The position numbers and the translations under genes were made by a program. Positions 16,187 to 24,851 of a DNA stretch of 63,162 bases are shown here, one piece after another. Under the pieces are notes generated by a model. The model made no database searches, had not been told where the DNA came from, and saw only the letters and a list, made by a program, of their open reading frames with translations. The DNA comes from JBOFFC01 sp051648405. GTDB taxonomy: Bacteria; Planctomycetota; Planctomycetia; Pirellulales; Lacipirellulaceae. The DNA lies in NCBI GenBank assembly GCA_051648405.1, contig JBOFFC010000007.1, positions 1 to 63,162 on the forward strand, in the 5' to 3' direction. How positions within the stretch are numbered: position 1 is the first letter of the stretch; each line of letters begins with the position of its first letter.

Positions 16187-17506
16187 TTACTGGCCCTTCG
16201 GCAGGACGAGCGAGGGGCCGGTCTGCAGCACCAGTTTCAGGTCGAGCCACGGGCTCCGCCGCCGCACGTACTGCAAATCCATCCTAATCCAGTCGTCGAA
16301 CGGAACGATGTTTCGGCCATGAATCTGCCAGATACAGGTGATCCCGGGGGTCACGTGCAGTCGGCGGCGGTGCCACGGCTTGCAAGCCCGCGACTCCTCG
16401 ACCGGCAGCGGACGCGGGCCAACGAGCGACATTTCGCCCCGCAGGACGTTCAGCAACTGCGGCAGCTCGTCGATGCTGGTCTTCCGCAGGATGCGCCCGA
16501 TCGTCGTGATCCGCGGGTCGTTCCGCATTTTAAACGCCGGGCCGTCTTGCTCGCTCTGTTCGCGGAGATCGGCCTTCATGCGCTCGGCGTCGGGCCGCAT
16601 CGTTCGCAACTTGTAGATCTTGAAGCGCTTGCCGCCGAGCCCTTCGCGCTCTTGGGTGAAGAAGGCGCCCCCCGGGGAAGTCGCCCGGATCGCCACGGCG
16701 GCCGCAACGATCGCCGGCCCAGCCGCAAGCAGCCCGAGCGAAGCGCCGACCACGTCGATCGCCCGCTTCCACCGTGGGAGGGGGCGGGCGAACAGCGCGT
16801 CGAACTCGACGCCGTCGCCGTAGGAATTCGTTGTGTGATCGGCGGCGCGGGTCGCCAATTCAAAGGATCGCCCACTGTTTGACCGGCCAGCGTTCGACGG
16901 GCCAGCGTTCGACGGGCCGCCGCTCGCCGCAGCGATCGACTCGCGTCCGAGCACCGCTGCGCCGCGCGGCGAGGCGTAGTAGCCACGCGGCAGCGCCGAA
17001 CAGTACGAATCGCTACCGAATGGGGCCGAGTCGTCGGAGTCGGTGGTCGCTGTTCCTCCCTCAGCCGGGCTCGTCCCGGCCTCACGGGGCCACCGATCGG
17101 CGGGACGCTTGGCCTGGTACACCAGCACTTCGAGGTCGGGCCGATCGGACCCCGCGTCGTACAACTCGCAGAGGTCGCTGGCGACGGTCCAGGCGCCGTG
17201 CTGCGACGTGTCGGGCAGGAGCACACCGATACGGCCGTCGCGGAGCCAGCCGGCGGTGTCGGTCAGGCGGAGTCGCGATGACATCCAACGCGCAAGCCGA
17301 GCGACGTCGGCGGGGCCGTTCTTGGTGGGAGCAAGGCTGATCGCGAGCAGCGACACGAATGACCCGTTCCGATCGACACGCATCCGCTCGGCTTCGGCGG
17401 CTAGGTCGAACTTGTCGTCGGACAGCAGGTACCGGTCGGCCACAGCAAGGCGGCGGGCGTCGCCCCGTGGGGCGATTCGCTTCAGCCAAGAGGCGAAGTG
17501 CGGCAT
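16187..17506 (-). CDS. initiating sugar transferase (WbaP/ExoY type) with N-terminal GGDEF-like domain
   Basis: About 439 residues. The C-terminal third is a polyprenyl-phosphate hexose-1-phosphate transferase: a membrane helix after KRAIDVVGASLGLL, then FKIYKLRTM, KTSIDELPQLLNVLRGEM, SLVGPRPLP and VTPGITCIWQIHGRN. It starts EPS synthesis by loading the first sugar on undecaprenyl phosphate. The N-terminal 150 residues (SFVSLLAISL, RLTDTAGWLRDGRIGVLLPDT) follow the strand and helix order of a GGDEF domain without its catalytic motif; this may be a sensor domain. A linker with NAGPSNAGRSNSG repeats joins them. The ATG at 17506 is used; a GTG at 17608 is possible. Confidence 0.87.
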   Translation of the reverse strand: MPHFASWLKRIAPRGDARRLAVADRYLLSDDKFDLAAEAERMRVDRNGSFVSLLAISLAPTKNGPADVARLARWMSSRLRLTDTAGWLRDGRIGVLLPDTSQHGAWTVASDLCELYDAGSDRPDLEVLVYQAKRPADRWPREAGTSPAEGGTATTDSDDSAPFGSDSYCSALPRGYYASPRGAAVLGRESIAAASGGPSNAGPSNAGRSNSGRSFELATRAADHTTNSYGDGVEFDALFARPLPRWKRAIDVVGASLGLLAAGPAIVAAAVAIRATSPGGAFFTQEREGLGGKRFKIYKLRTMRPDAERMKADLREQSEQDGPAFKMRNDPRITTIGRILRKTSIDELPQLLNVLRGEMSLVGPRPLPVEESRACKPWHRRRLHVTPGITCIWQIHGRNIVPFDDWIRMDLQYVRRRSPWLDLKLVLQTGPSLVLPKGQ

Positions 17507-18067
17507 GGAGGTGCTTCGATTCAAAGCTGGGGGGCGAGGGACCAATGGCAGGCTCGCTACCCCGCACGAACGCGCAACTCTCGACCCACTCGACTGATTC
17601 GCAATCACGAACCAATAGGCGAGCTAAGAGCGGCGGCGGGCGGTCCAGCTGGTCAGGCGGGTTGGCAACGGGGAATCGTCAGTCGCTCCGCGACTGTCGT
17701 AGCTTCTTCAGGCGCTGGGTCGTGGGGAACGATCGCGACTCGAAGGGGACTCGAACAAGAGCTCGCGCTGTCCCGGGGCCGGGAGCGACGCGAACCGAAA
17801 GGCGGGAAAGTGATTGGTGGGGCGGCGCTCGAGGGGACCTCGCGGAGCCGCTCCACCCCTCTGCGATTCGCGTGCCGGTCGCCCCAGTTGGGGGGGTCGC
17901 GACACTCGACCGCGGAGCGAAGTATAACCATCCCTGACCGCATGTCGATTTCGTGCCATCTTTTTCTCAAAGTATATTTGGGATTCCCACAGCGCCTGTC
18001 TGAACCCCCGGCGCCGCTTTCCCTGGCGACGACGCCCAGTACCGCGGCGCCCCGCGGAGCAACAATC
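17507..18067. other. divergent intergenic region between EPS operon and diguanylate cyclase
   Basis: About 560 bases with no supportable gene. The left two thirds are GC-rich like coding sequence but contain only shadow frames. The stretch 17915-17995 is clearly more AT-rich and holds the promoter candidates. A TATATT at 17973-17978 could be a -10 box for the rightward gene, but no good -35 box accompanies it. Confidence 0.5.
17921..17948 (-). promoter_or_regulatory. candidate promoter of the EPS operon
   Basis: On the minus strand TCGACA (complement of 17943-17948) and TATACT (complement of 17921-17926) are separated by 16 nt, each matching the sigma-70 consensus at five of six positions. 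It would give a leader of about 400 nt before the sugar transferase ATG, long enough for regulatory structure. Confidence 0.45.
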
Positions 18068-18895
18068 GTGGCTGATCGTTACGCGGCATCGAGGCTCGGC
18101 GTTCCGCTGCTCCCCGCGGAGGCGGCCGCCGCCGCGTTTGAGCTCGCCTCGATCGCGTTGGGAGTCGTCGATCCCGCAGGAGAGATCGTTACAGCGAACG
18201 CAGCCCTCCGCGAACTGCTGACCACCTGCCCCGACCTGCTCGCCGGCCCGCCGCCCCTCGCGAAGTTTGCAGCCGCTGAGGACGCCATGGGTCGGACCTG
18301 GAGCGTGACGTTCAGCCCCCTGCTACACGGGGGGTGGCTGGTTGAGGGATCGCACGTTCTCGCTTCGACACGGTCGGCAGGGCGACCGGCTGCCTTGCCG
18401 ATCGACCTTGATTCGACCACCGGGCTCCCCTCCCGCCGGGCGATCCAGTCGAGGATCGACGCGTGGTTCGCGGCTCGCTCGGCAACCCCGTTCGCACTGT
18501 TGTTCCTCGACGTGGACCGATTCAAGGAAGTCAACGACCGCTTCGGGCACGTCCATGGGGATCGTTGCCTCGGCGAGGTCGCGCGGCGGTTGGCCTCGAC
18601 GGTCCGCAGCGGCGACCTGCTGGGGCGCTACGGCGGCGACGAGTTTGTCCTGCTCCTCGCCGGGGTCGCCAGCGAAGCCGACCAAGCACACGTCCGTGAG
18701 CGTTTGGAAGCGGCCCTCGCCGACCCCATTGCGACCCCTGGGGGACCACGCGTGGTCACGGTCAGTATCGGCGCCGCGTTCTCGTCGGGGCCGTTCAGGT
18801 CGGCCGAGGAGATGGTCCACCACGCCGACCGCGCCATGTATGCGGAGAAGCGGCTGAACAGCGCCGAGCGACGCGCAGCCGGCGCGGCTCACTGA
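18068..18895 (+). CDS. diguanylate cyclase with PAS-like sensor segment
   Basis: About 275 residues from a GTG at 18068. Residues 22-100 look like a PAS-type sensor (FELASIALGVVDPAGEIVTANAALREL). A complete GGDEF domain follows: LPSRRAIQSRIDAW, FLDVDRFKEVNDRFGHVHGD, and RYGGDEFVLLL (GGDEF 189-193), ending ADRAMYAEKR. The inhibitory I-site RSGD (180-183) is intact five residues before GGDEF. It makes cyclic di-GMP in the cytoplasm, with no membrane helix. Its divergent position beside the EPS operon suggests a link to polysaccharide production. An in-frame ATG at 17942 would add 42 residues encoded in AT-rich DNA that looks like promoter. Confidence 0.9.
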   Translation: MADRYAASRLGVPLLPAEAAAAAFELASIALGVVDPAGEIVTANAALRELLTTCPDLLAGPPPLAKFAAAEDAMGRTWSVTFSPLLHGGWLVEGSHVLASTRSAGRPAALPIDLDSTTGLPSRRAIQSRIDAWFAARSATPFALLFLDVDRFKEVNDRFGHVHGDRCLGEVARRLASTVRSGDLLGRYGGDEFVLLLAGVASEADQAHVRERLEAALADPIATPGGPRVVTVSIGAAFSSGPFRSAEEMVHHADRAMYAEKRLNSAERRAAGAAH

Positions 18896-19075
18896 ACCTG
18901 TCTACCGAGCGCGCGATGTTGCCGCGTCGCCCGCGCTTCGCTAGCTTCTCTGTTCCGCAAGAACCGCCCCACTCGCTTGGTCCCCGCCGGCGAGGGGGGT
19001 GCGGGCGCCGAGGGGTGCGGGCGCTGTCGAGTCGCCAGGGAGGGGCGGGGGGACGCACGCCACGAGGGTCCGAGA

Positions 19076-22000
19076 ATGAGGTCTGCCCCGCTGCGGCTGC
19101 TGGGTGCTTCGGCCGACGCCACCCCGACCGGGGGGCAGCTCGCCGTCCGCCTGACGACGGGGCCGTGCGCCCCGACGCTGAACGCGTTCGCCGACCCTTC
19201 GGGCGCCGAGCTCACCGGTTTCGCGAGCCTGGTTGCCCACTTGCTGCTCGGGTTCGACGGCGCGCTCAACGACCCCCCAGCCGCCCCGTGGTCCCCGGGG
19301 GACGCCGACGTCGTGTGGTCGGAACAACGCTTCCGCCTCCGCCGCCAAGGGAGTCGGGGTGACTCGCGCCTGACGATCGCCGGGCGCGAAGGCGCCACCG
19401 GCCCCATCGCAAGCGGTCCGGGGGTATGGCTTGCCGGCGTCGCGCCGCACGCGGTTGCGCCGGTGTTCGTATGCCGCGGTGACGCCAGCCCCGACGCCGG
19501 CTTACGGGGCTTGCTGTCGCCGGAAGTCGCGTCCGCCGTCCGCCGCATTACCGGGAGCCCCGCCGCGCCCGAGCTGCGCGACGGGGAGGGCGCCGGGCTG
19601 CTCGCTCGGCGCGACGAACTCGCCGGACGCATCCAGGCGATGCTCGCCGAGCGCCGCACCGAGAGCCAGCGGCTCCAGGCTCGACTCGACGCGGTCGAGA
19701 AGGAACGGGCCGAAGCCGAGGGAGCGCTCGCCGACGCCCGGCGCAGGCTGCACGCGCTCGAAGGGGAGCTCTCCGCCGACGAATCGCGGGTCCGCTACGT
19801 CGAGCTGGCCCGCGCGGCCGAAGAGGCCGAGAGCCGACAGGCGGCCGACGAATGCGGCCCACGCGTCGAGGACCTCGACGCCCAGGTCGCCCGCTGGCGC
19901 TCGACCCTCGCCGAGCTCGACCACCGCGAGGTGTGGCTCCGCGACGAGCTGGCCCGCGTCCACCCGGACGACGTCGCCCCCGAACTGGCGCTCGCCGACC
20001 AGCGGGCGGCCGTCGCCGTCGCCCAGCGCCTGGTGGCCGACCTCGAGGCCGAGGTCGCACGCTTCGCCGGGGCGATGGGGAGCCCCCTCTGCCTCTGCCG
20101 CGACGCCCATCCGCGGCTCAATCCGCTGGTCGATACGCTCGGGCGGCAGCTCGATCGGCTGGCGGGCCTGGTGTCGCAGCAGGATCGAGCGCTCCGATCG
20201 CAAGAGCTGATCGACGAAGCCGAGCGCATCGACAGGTCGCGACACGAGCTCCGCCGCCAGCTCGACAAGCTGCTGGAGCGGCGACAGACGCTCGTCCGCA
20301 CCAGCCGCGCCCGGCTCGACAAGGGGCTGGCCCCGCGCGACGCGCACGGGGAGGCCGATCGGGCAACGCTCGAAGCCGAGCGCGGTGACGCGGCCCAAGC
20401 CGTCGATGCCCTCCAGCGGCGCTGCTCCGAGCTCGCTGCCCACGCCGACGAGCTGCTGGCGACGCGTCGCTCGGTGCTCAGCACCCCCGAGCTGGTGCGC
20501 TGGCAGCGCGAGCTCGACAGCCTGCAAACGCGGATCGAAGCGACGCGCGCCGGCGCCCCCCCCGCGACGCCGCGCCCGACGCTCCGCGCGTCGGACGTGC
20601 TCGCCCGGCTGAGCGACGGCGACCTCGCCGAGGTCCGCCTCGTCGCCGGGGGGCGTGCGGTTGAGGCCCGAGAGCGTGCCGGGGCGCCGCTCCGCGACGA
20701 CGAGCTCACCGAGGAGGGACGGCGTCTCGTCGCCTGGTCGCTCCGCCTGGCGCTCGCCGACGCCTGCGCGGCGGCGGGGGTCGCCCTGCCGCTGGTGTTC
20801 GACGAGCCGTTTGCCGGGCTTTCGGACCGGGCAGCGGCGAACCTGGCGACGGCGCTCGACGACTTCGCCCGCCGCGGCCGTCAGGTGCTGCTGTTCACAC
20901 GGCGCCCCGCCGCGATCGAGCGGCTGCGGTCGCTGGGGGCCAACGTCCGCGGCCTGAGGGGCGTCGTCGCCCCCGCCCCCCGGGTCGAACCGGCGCCCCC
21001 CCCCCGCGCGGCGGCGCCCGTGCCCGCCGCTGCGCCAGAACCCGTGCTCGCTGCTGCGGCAGCAGTCGTCGAGAGCGGCACACTGCTGTGCGTGTCGGAC
21101 GACATCGACCGGTTCCCGGTGGCGCTCGAGGATCGCCGCCGCACGTTCCACAGCGCCCGCGTGCGGACCGTCGGCGACCTGCTCGGCGCCGACCCGAGCG
21201 CACTAGCCGAGGAGCTCGCGTCTCCAGGCGTCACGGCCGAGCTCGTGGCGCTCTGGCAGGCGCACGTGGCGCTCGTTTGCTTCGTTCCAGGGCTGACGTT
21301 CGACGACGCCAAGTCGCTGACCGACGCCGGTGTGCTGTCGATCGACGAGCTGGCCGAGGCCGACGCCGAGGGGCTGGGGGCGAAGCTCCGCCGCGGGGGC
21401 CCTTCGCGCGTCAGCGACGAGCGTGTCGCCGAGTGGGTCGAGCTCGCGGCCGAGGCCCTCCCGCGGTGGGCCGGCGAAGGCTGGCAAGAGCGCTGGCGCC
21501 GCAACCGGGCCGAGCGGAGCGAGCGGATCGCCGACAACGCCCGTCGCGATCGCCCCGTGACCGACGACGCTGTCCCCCTCGCGCCACGTCACCGAGACGC
21601 GTCCGGCCGCAAGCCGCCTCGCCCCGCTTCGCGTGGCGACGCCCGCCGCCGGGGCCGGGCGATCGACGCTCGGGTGTCGAAGACGTCCGGCACTGACGAA
21701 GCGGTCAAGTTCTTCCTTGAGGCTTCGAGCGCCATCGTCGATGCCCCGTCGATCGGCCCGAAGCGCGCCGCAGGGCTCGCGAAGGCCGGCGTGCGGACCG
21801 TCGCTCACCTGCTGAGGGCCGACGCGGCCGACCTCGCCGCGCGGCTCGAAGACTCCCGGGTGGACGCCGAACGGGTTGTCTCTTGGCAGCACCAAGCGAG
21901 CCTGGTGTGCGCCGTCCCCGGGCTCCGCGGGCACGACGCGATCGTCCTGGTCGGCAGCGGCTTCACCTCGGCCGAGGAGATCGCGGGGATGAAGCCGGCC

Positions 22001-22141
22001 GAGCTGCTGTCGTTTATCGGGCCGTTCTGCGACTCGCCCGAGGGAGAGCGGGCCCTGCGAGGCTCGCCACGGCCCGACCTGGCCGAGGTGTCGCAGTGGA
22101 TCGCCAGCGCCCGCCGCCGCCGGGCGGTCGTCGGCGCTTAG
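19076..22141 (+). CDS. YhaN-like ABC-type coiled-coil ATPase with degenerate P-loop and two DUF4332 (HhH) domains
   Basis: A 1021-residue protein. The N-terminus follows the YhaN/SbcC pattern (TLNAF, nine residues, SLVAHLLLGF), but the Walker A position reads DPSGAELTG (40-48) instead of a GxNxAGKST-type loop. About 350 residues of coiled coil (roughly 190-500) follow. The C-terminal ATPase half is well kept: a signature-like LTEEGRRLVAWSLRLAL (from 544) and Walker B/D-loop LPLVFDEPFAGLSD (Asp576, Glu577). After a proline/alanine linker come two helix-hairpin-helix DUF4332 domains (about 675-775 and 875-1015), each with a VPGL element. The ATG is backed by GAGGG seven bases upstream. A role in DNA maintenance is inferred; ATP binding in cis is doubtful. 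Confidence 0.82.
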   Translation: MRSAPLRLLGASADATPTGGQLAVRLTTGPCAPTLNAFADPSGAELTGFASLVAHLLLGFDGALNDPPAAPWSPGDADVVWSEQRFRLRRQGSRGDSRLTIAGREGATGPIASGPGVWLAGVAPHAVAPVFVCRGDASPDAGLRGLLSPEVASAVRRITGSPAAPELRDGEGAGLLARRDELAGRIQAMLAERRTESQRLQARLDAVEKERAEAEGALADARRRLHALEGELSADESRVRYVELARAAEEAESRQAADECGPRVEDLDAQVARWRSTLAELDHREVWLRDELARVHPDDVAPELALADQRAAVAVAQRLVADLEAEVARFAGAMGSPLCLCRDAHPRLNPLVDTLGRQLDRLAGLVSQQDRALRSQELIDEAERIDRSRHELRRQLDKLLERRQTLVRTSRARLDKGLAPRDAHGEADRATLEAERGDAAQAVDALQRRCSELAAHADELLATRRSVLSTPELVRWQRELDSLQTRIEATRAGAPPATPRPTLRASDVLARLSDGDLAEVRLVAGGRAVEARERAGAPLRDDELTEEGRRLVAWSLRLALADACAAAGVALPLVFDEPFAGLSDRAAANLATALDDFARRGRQVLLFTRRPAAIERLRSLGANVRGLRGVVAPAPRVEPAPPPRAAAPVPAAAPEPVLAAAAAVVESGTLLCVSDDIDRFPVALEDRRRTFHSARVRTVGDLLGADPSALAEELASPGVTAELVALWQAHVALVCFVPGLTFDDAKSLTDAGVLSIDELAEADAEGLGAKLRRGGPSRVSDERVAEWVELAAEALPRWAGEGWQERWRRNRAERSERIADNARRDRPVTDDAVPLAPRHRDASGRKPPRPASRGDARRRGRAIDARVSKTSGTDEAVKFFLEASSAIVDAPSIGPKRAAGLAKAGVRTVAHLLRADAADLAARLEDSRVDAERVVSWQHQASLVCAVPGLRGHDAIVLVGSGFTSAEEIAGMKPAELLSFIGPFCDSPEGERALRGSPRPDLAEVSQWIASARRRRAVVGA

Positions 22142-22184
22142 GGCCGAGGCGGCCCGCCGACCCCCCCCCGCGGGCGCCAAGTCT

Positions 22185-22214
22185 TTGACGCTTGGGAAAG
22201 GGGGTCCCTATACT
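22185..22214 (+). promoter_or_regulatory. strong sigma-70-type promoter
   Basis: TTGACG (22185-22190) and TATACT (22209-22214), each five of six to consensus, are separated by 18 nt. Transcription would begin near 22221, giving an 80-nt leader before the ATG at 22301. It is among the best promoter matches in the window. Confidence 0.6.
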
Positions 22215-22300
22215 TGGCCCGCGGCCTCCCCAGGACGGGGGGGCTACGACCGCCACGATTCGGCGCACCACGCCGGGCGCCCGTTCGAGAAAGACCCGCG

Positions 22301-23044
22301 ATGAACCGCTACGCGTCGCTGTCGGACGACTTCTACCTGAACATGAACCTCAACACGGAGATGGAGCTCTCCTCCAGCCGCGACACGATCCTGCACTTCG
22401 TCGAGCAGATGCAGAAGCGGTACCCGGAGATGAAGAACTTCTACGCCCGTGAGAAGAACGAGTTCGTGCTCGAGGGGGACAAGGACCAGGGGACGTACCG
22501 CTGGTGCTCGGTCGAGCCGCGTCGGGTGGCGTCGGGCCAGGTGAACCCGGCCGACATCCAGAGCGCGCTCGAGCAGCATCGCAAGGCGCTCGAGCTCGCC
22601 CCCTACGAGCTGTCGGTGAGCCCGCTCGACTGCGAGGCGCTCGACCTGTTGATGGGGTTCGACTTCAGTTGCCGCGGGAACCACAACCTAGTGGTCGCCG
22701 AGGCGCTGGGGGTCTGCCCGGCGTTCGACAAGCTGGCTGGCATGCCGGGCGCGGCGTTCGTGACAAACGAGCCGAACCTGACGCTGTCGCTCGACGACGA
22801 GTGCCGCACGCAGGTCCGTGTCGGGATCGAGACCCGCACCACGCCATACCACATCCGGACCGGCGAGTACCAAGACGACCAACTGAGCGTCTACGTCACG
22901 GCCCGTCGCTACGGCAGCCTTGAACCGGGCAAGACGTTCGTCTCGGCGATCGACGACCTGGCGAAGGTCCTGTGGGACACGCTCGACAACTACGTCGTCG
23001 GGAGCGTGCTCGAGCCGCTGGCGCGGACGATCGCGATGGACTGA
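22301..23044 (+). CDS. conserved-looking protein of unknown function
   Basis: A 247-residue, probably cytoplasmic protein without signal peptide or membrane helix. I do not recognise a family. The N-terminus (MNRYASLSDDFYLNMNLNTEMEL) is polar, with less codon bias towards alanine and arginine than the neighbours, and the sequence has well-spaced tryptophans, cysteines and histidines (WCSVEPRR, FDFSCRGNHN, RTTPYHIRTGEYQDDQ) typical of a folded, conserved globular protein. GAGAAAG lies about ten bases before the ATG. It has its own strong promoter, so it is likely well expressed. It ends convergently with the response regulator gene. Confidence 0.75.
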   Translation: MNRYASLSDDFYLNMNLNTEMELSSSRDTILHFVEQMQKRYPEMKNFYAREKNEFVLEGDKDQGTYRWCSVEPRRVASGQVNPADIQSALEQHRKALELAPYELSVSPLDCEALDLLMGFDFSCRGNHNLVVAEALGVCPAFDKLAGMPGAAFVTNEPNLTLSLDDECRTQVRVGIETRTTPYHIRTGEYQDDQLSVYVTARRYGSLEPGKTFVSAIDDLAKVLWDTLDNYVVGSVLEPLARTIAMD

Positions 23045-23106
23045 CCGCGGGGGCGATCAAGTCAGCGCGTTTCGAGGCGCGCCCGAAGAAAGCACTCGCT
23101 GCGGGC

Positions 23107-23499
23107 TCAACCCACCAGGCGCTTGACGCTCTGGATCAGGTCGTCCATCGGGAAGGGCTTGCGCAGGTAGTCCTGCACGCCGAGCATTTCGGCGTAGGCC
23201 TTGTGGCGCTGCCCCTCGTTGGCGGTGATCATGATCACCGGCGGGTTCTTGGCCCCCAGCGCCTGCGAGCGGCGGAGCTTCTCGAGCACCAAGAAGCCGC
23301 TCCGCTTGGGCATCATCATGTCGAGGATCACGAGGTCCGGCTCCTCGCGTTCGCACAGGGCCAGGCCCTGGTTGCCGTCGCGGGCCACAAGGACTTCGAA
23401 GCCGTTCGCCTCGAGCGCCAGGCGGAGCGACTCGACGATCTCGGCGTCGTCATCGACCAGCAGGATACGCTTTGTCGCGGCGGGGGCGGACTTGGCCAT
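23107..23499 (-). CDS. receiver-only response regulator
   Basis: A 130-residue CheY-like receiver with no output domain. The acidic pocket is LLVDDDAE (16-18), the phospho-acceptor is Asp60 in LVILDMMMPKRSG, and the conserved lysine is Lys114 in YLRKPF. The T/S switch position is in IMITAN. Such stand-alone receivers act as phosphorelay intermediates or bind partner proteins. No histidine kinase is nearby. Upstream on the same strand is the MurG-like gene's 3' end, 161 nt away, so co-transcription is possible. Confidence 0.92.
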   Translation of the reverse strand: MAKSAPAATKRILLVDDDAEIVESLRLALEANGFEVLVARDGNQGLALCEREEPDLVILDMMMPKRSGFLVLEKLRRSQALGAKNPPVIMITANEGQRHKAYAEMLGVQDYLRKPFPMDDLIQSVKRLVG

Positions 23500-23660
23500 C
23501 GGGAGAACGGTCCTTCACTCAGCAACGGGAAGCGGGCGCACGGCGACCGCCAAGACAACGTCGTGCACGGGTCCGCCACCCGGGCAGAAAGGGTATACCC
23601 CAGGGCCCGGCGGGTGACCAGCGACCGCGCGGTGACAGAGAAGGCGCCGCAGCGCAGGGC

Positions 23661-24851
23661 TCAGGCGGCCACGCGACGGGGCAGGGGGTGCTCGCCCGAG
23701 CGGCCCGGCGACAGACGCAGGCCGCCGAGGGCGTTGCAGCAGATGTCGGAGATCGCCTTCGAGGCGTCGGGCCGCGCCATGCGGGCCATCTCGGCCGACT
23801 TGTGCCGCAGGCCCGACTCGTCCCCCGCCGTGAGGCGCAGCTCGCTGGCGAGCGCCGCGACGAGGTCTCCGGTCGTCTCGTCGATGACCCGTGCGGCGCC
23901 TTCGCGCTCGACGATCCGGGCGTTCGCCATCTGCGCGCCACCGGCCAGGCGTGAGTCGGGGACCAAGATCGCGGGGACGCCGGCGAGGGCCAGCTCGGCG
24001 ATCGTCGAGCCACCGGCGCGACAGACGACCAAGTCCGTGTGCGACAGCAAGTCGGCCATCTCGTCGATGTAGCTCACGACGAGCGAATCGACCCCCGACT
24101 GCTCGTAGCGACGCTCGGTGTCAACCAGTTGTCCCTCGCCCGTCTGATGCACCACCCGCCAGCCCGCGAGCTCGTCCTTGAGTTTCGCGAGCGCGGCGGG
24201 CATCGCCTCGTTGAGGCTCGTCGCCCCCCCCGCGCCGCCGATGACGACGAGCCGCTTCTCTCGCCACGGCGCCTTCGTGGGGTTTGCCCGGCGGTCGCGC
24301 GTCGCCGTCTGGTTCATGCGCCACCAGGCTTGCTCGAAGGTCGTCCGGCCGGGGGTGCCGGTGACGACGGCCGACGCGCTCACCGGCAGGTGGGACCGCG
24401 TTTCTTCGAACCCCAGGCAGACCGTCTGGGCGACGCTCGCCAGCCAGCGTGTCGAGACGGCCGGCACGGCGTTCTGTTCGAGGATCACCAGGGGGAGCGC
24501 GCAGCTGTGGGCGGCGCGCATCACCGGCCCCGCGGCGGTTCCCCCCAGGCCGACGACGAGCGAGGCGTGGTGCTCTTGCAGCATCCAGCGCGCGGCGAGG
24601 AACCCGACCACGTTGTCGGTCACGAAGCGGACCGAGTCGAGCGGCGACTTGGGCATCGGCCGGCAAGGGATCGCCGCGTAGCGGTGCCCGGCGGCGCGGA
24701 CCGTGTGCCGCTCGACCGGGCGGCCGTCCCCCGCGAACGTCACGTGCAGGCCCGGCATGCGCTCGGCGAGGCGCTCGGCGATCGACAGCCCCGGATAGAG
24801 GGAACCGAGCGAACCACCGCAGGCGAAGACGACGTGGGGGGGGTGGAGCAT
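23661..24851 (-). CDS. MurG-like glycosyltransferase, divergent
   Basis: A 396-residue GT-B protein with the MurG order of motifs: an N-terminal glycine-rich loop, LVVGLGGTAAGPVMRAA, the LEQNAVPAVSTRWLA block (N-x-x-x-G/A region of MurG), then LVVIGGAGGATSLN and VVCRAGGSTIAELALAGVPAILVP. MurG uses UDP-GlcNAc to convert lipid I to lipid II at the inner membrane face. Here the usual GGTGGH loop is CGGSLGSLYPG (11-21), so the histidine is missing, and the DDHQ-type loop reads GGAQMANA. The enzyme may be a planctomycete MurG variant or a paralogue with another acceptor. It is followed upstream by a Mur-ligase-like gene on the same strand. Confidence 0.8.
   Translation of the reverse strand: MLHPPHVVFACGGSLGSLYPGLSIAERLAERMPGLHVTFAGDGRPVERHTVRAAGHRYAAIPCRPMPKSPLDSVRFVTDNVVGFLAARWMLQEHHASLVVGLGGTAAGPVMRAAHSCALPLVILEQNAVPAVSTRWLASVAQTVCLGFEETRSHLPVSASAVVTGTPGRTTFEQAWWRMNQTATRDRRANPTKAPWREKRLVVIGGAGGATSLNEAMPAALAKLKDELAGWRVVHQTGEGQLVDTERRYEQSGVDSLVVSYIDEMADLLSHTDLVVCRAGGSTIAELALAGVPAILVPDSRLAGGAQMANARIVEREGAARVIDETTGDLVAALASELRLTAGDESGLRHKSAEMARMARPDASKAISDICCNALGGLRLSPGRSGEHPLPRRVAA

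Noticed and set aside
23661..24851. Calling the MurG-like gene a plain murG
   Set aside because: The N-terminal GGTGGH and the DDHQ loop are not conserved, so a firm gene symbol would overstate the evidence.
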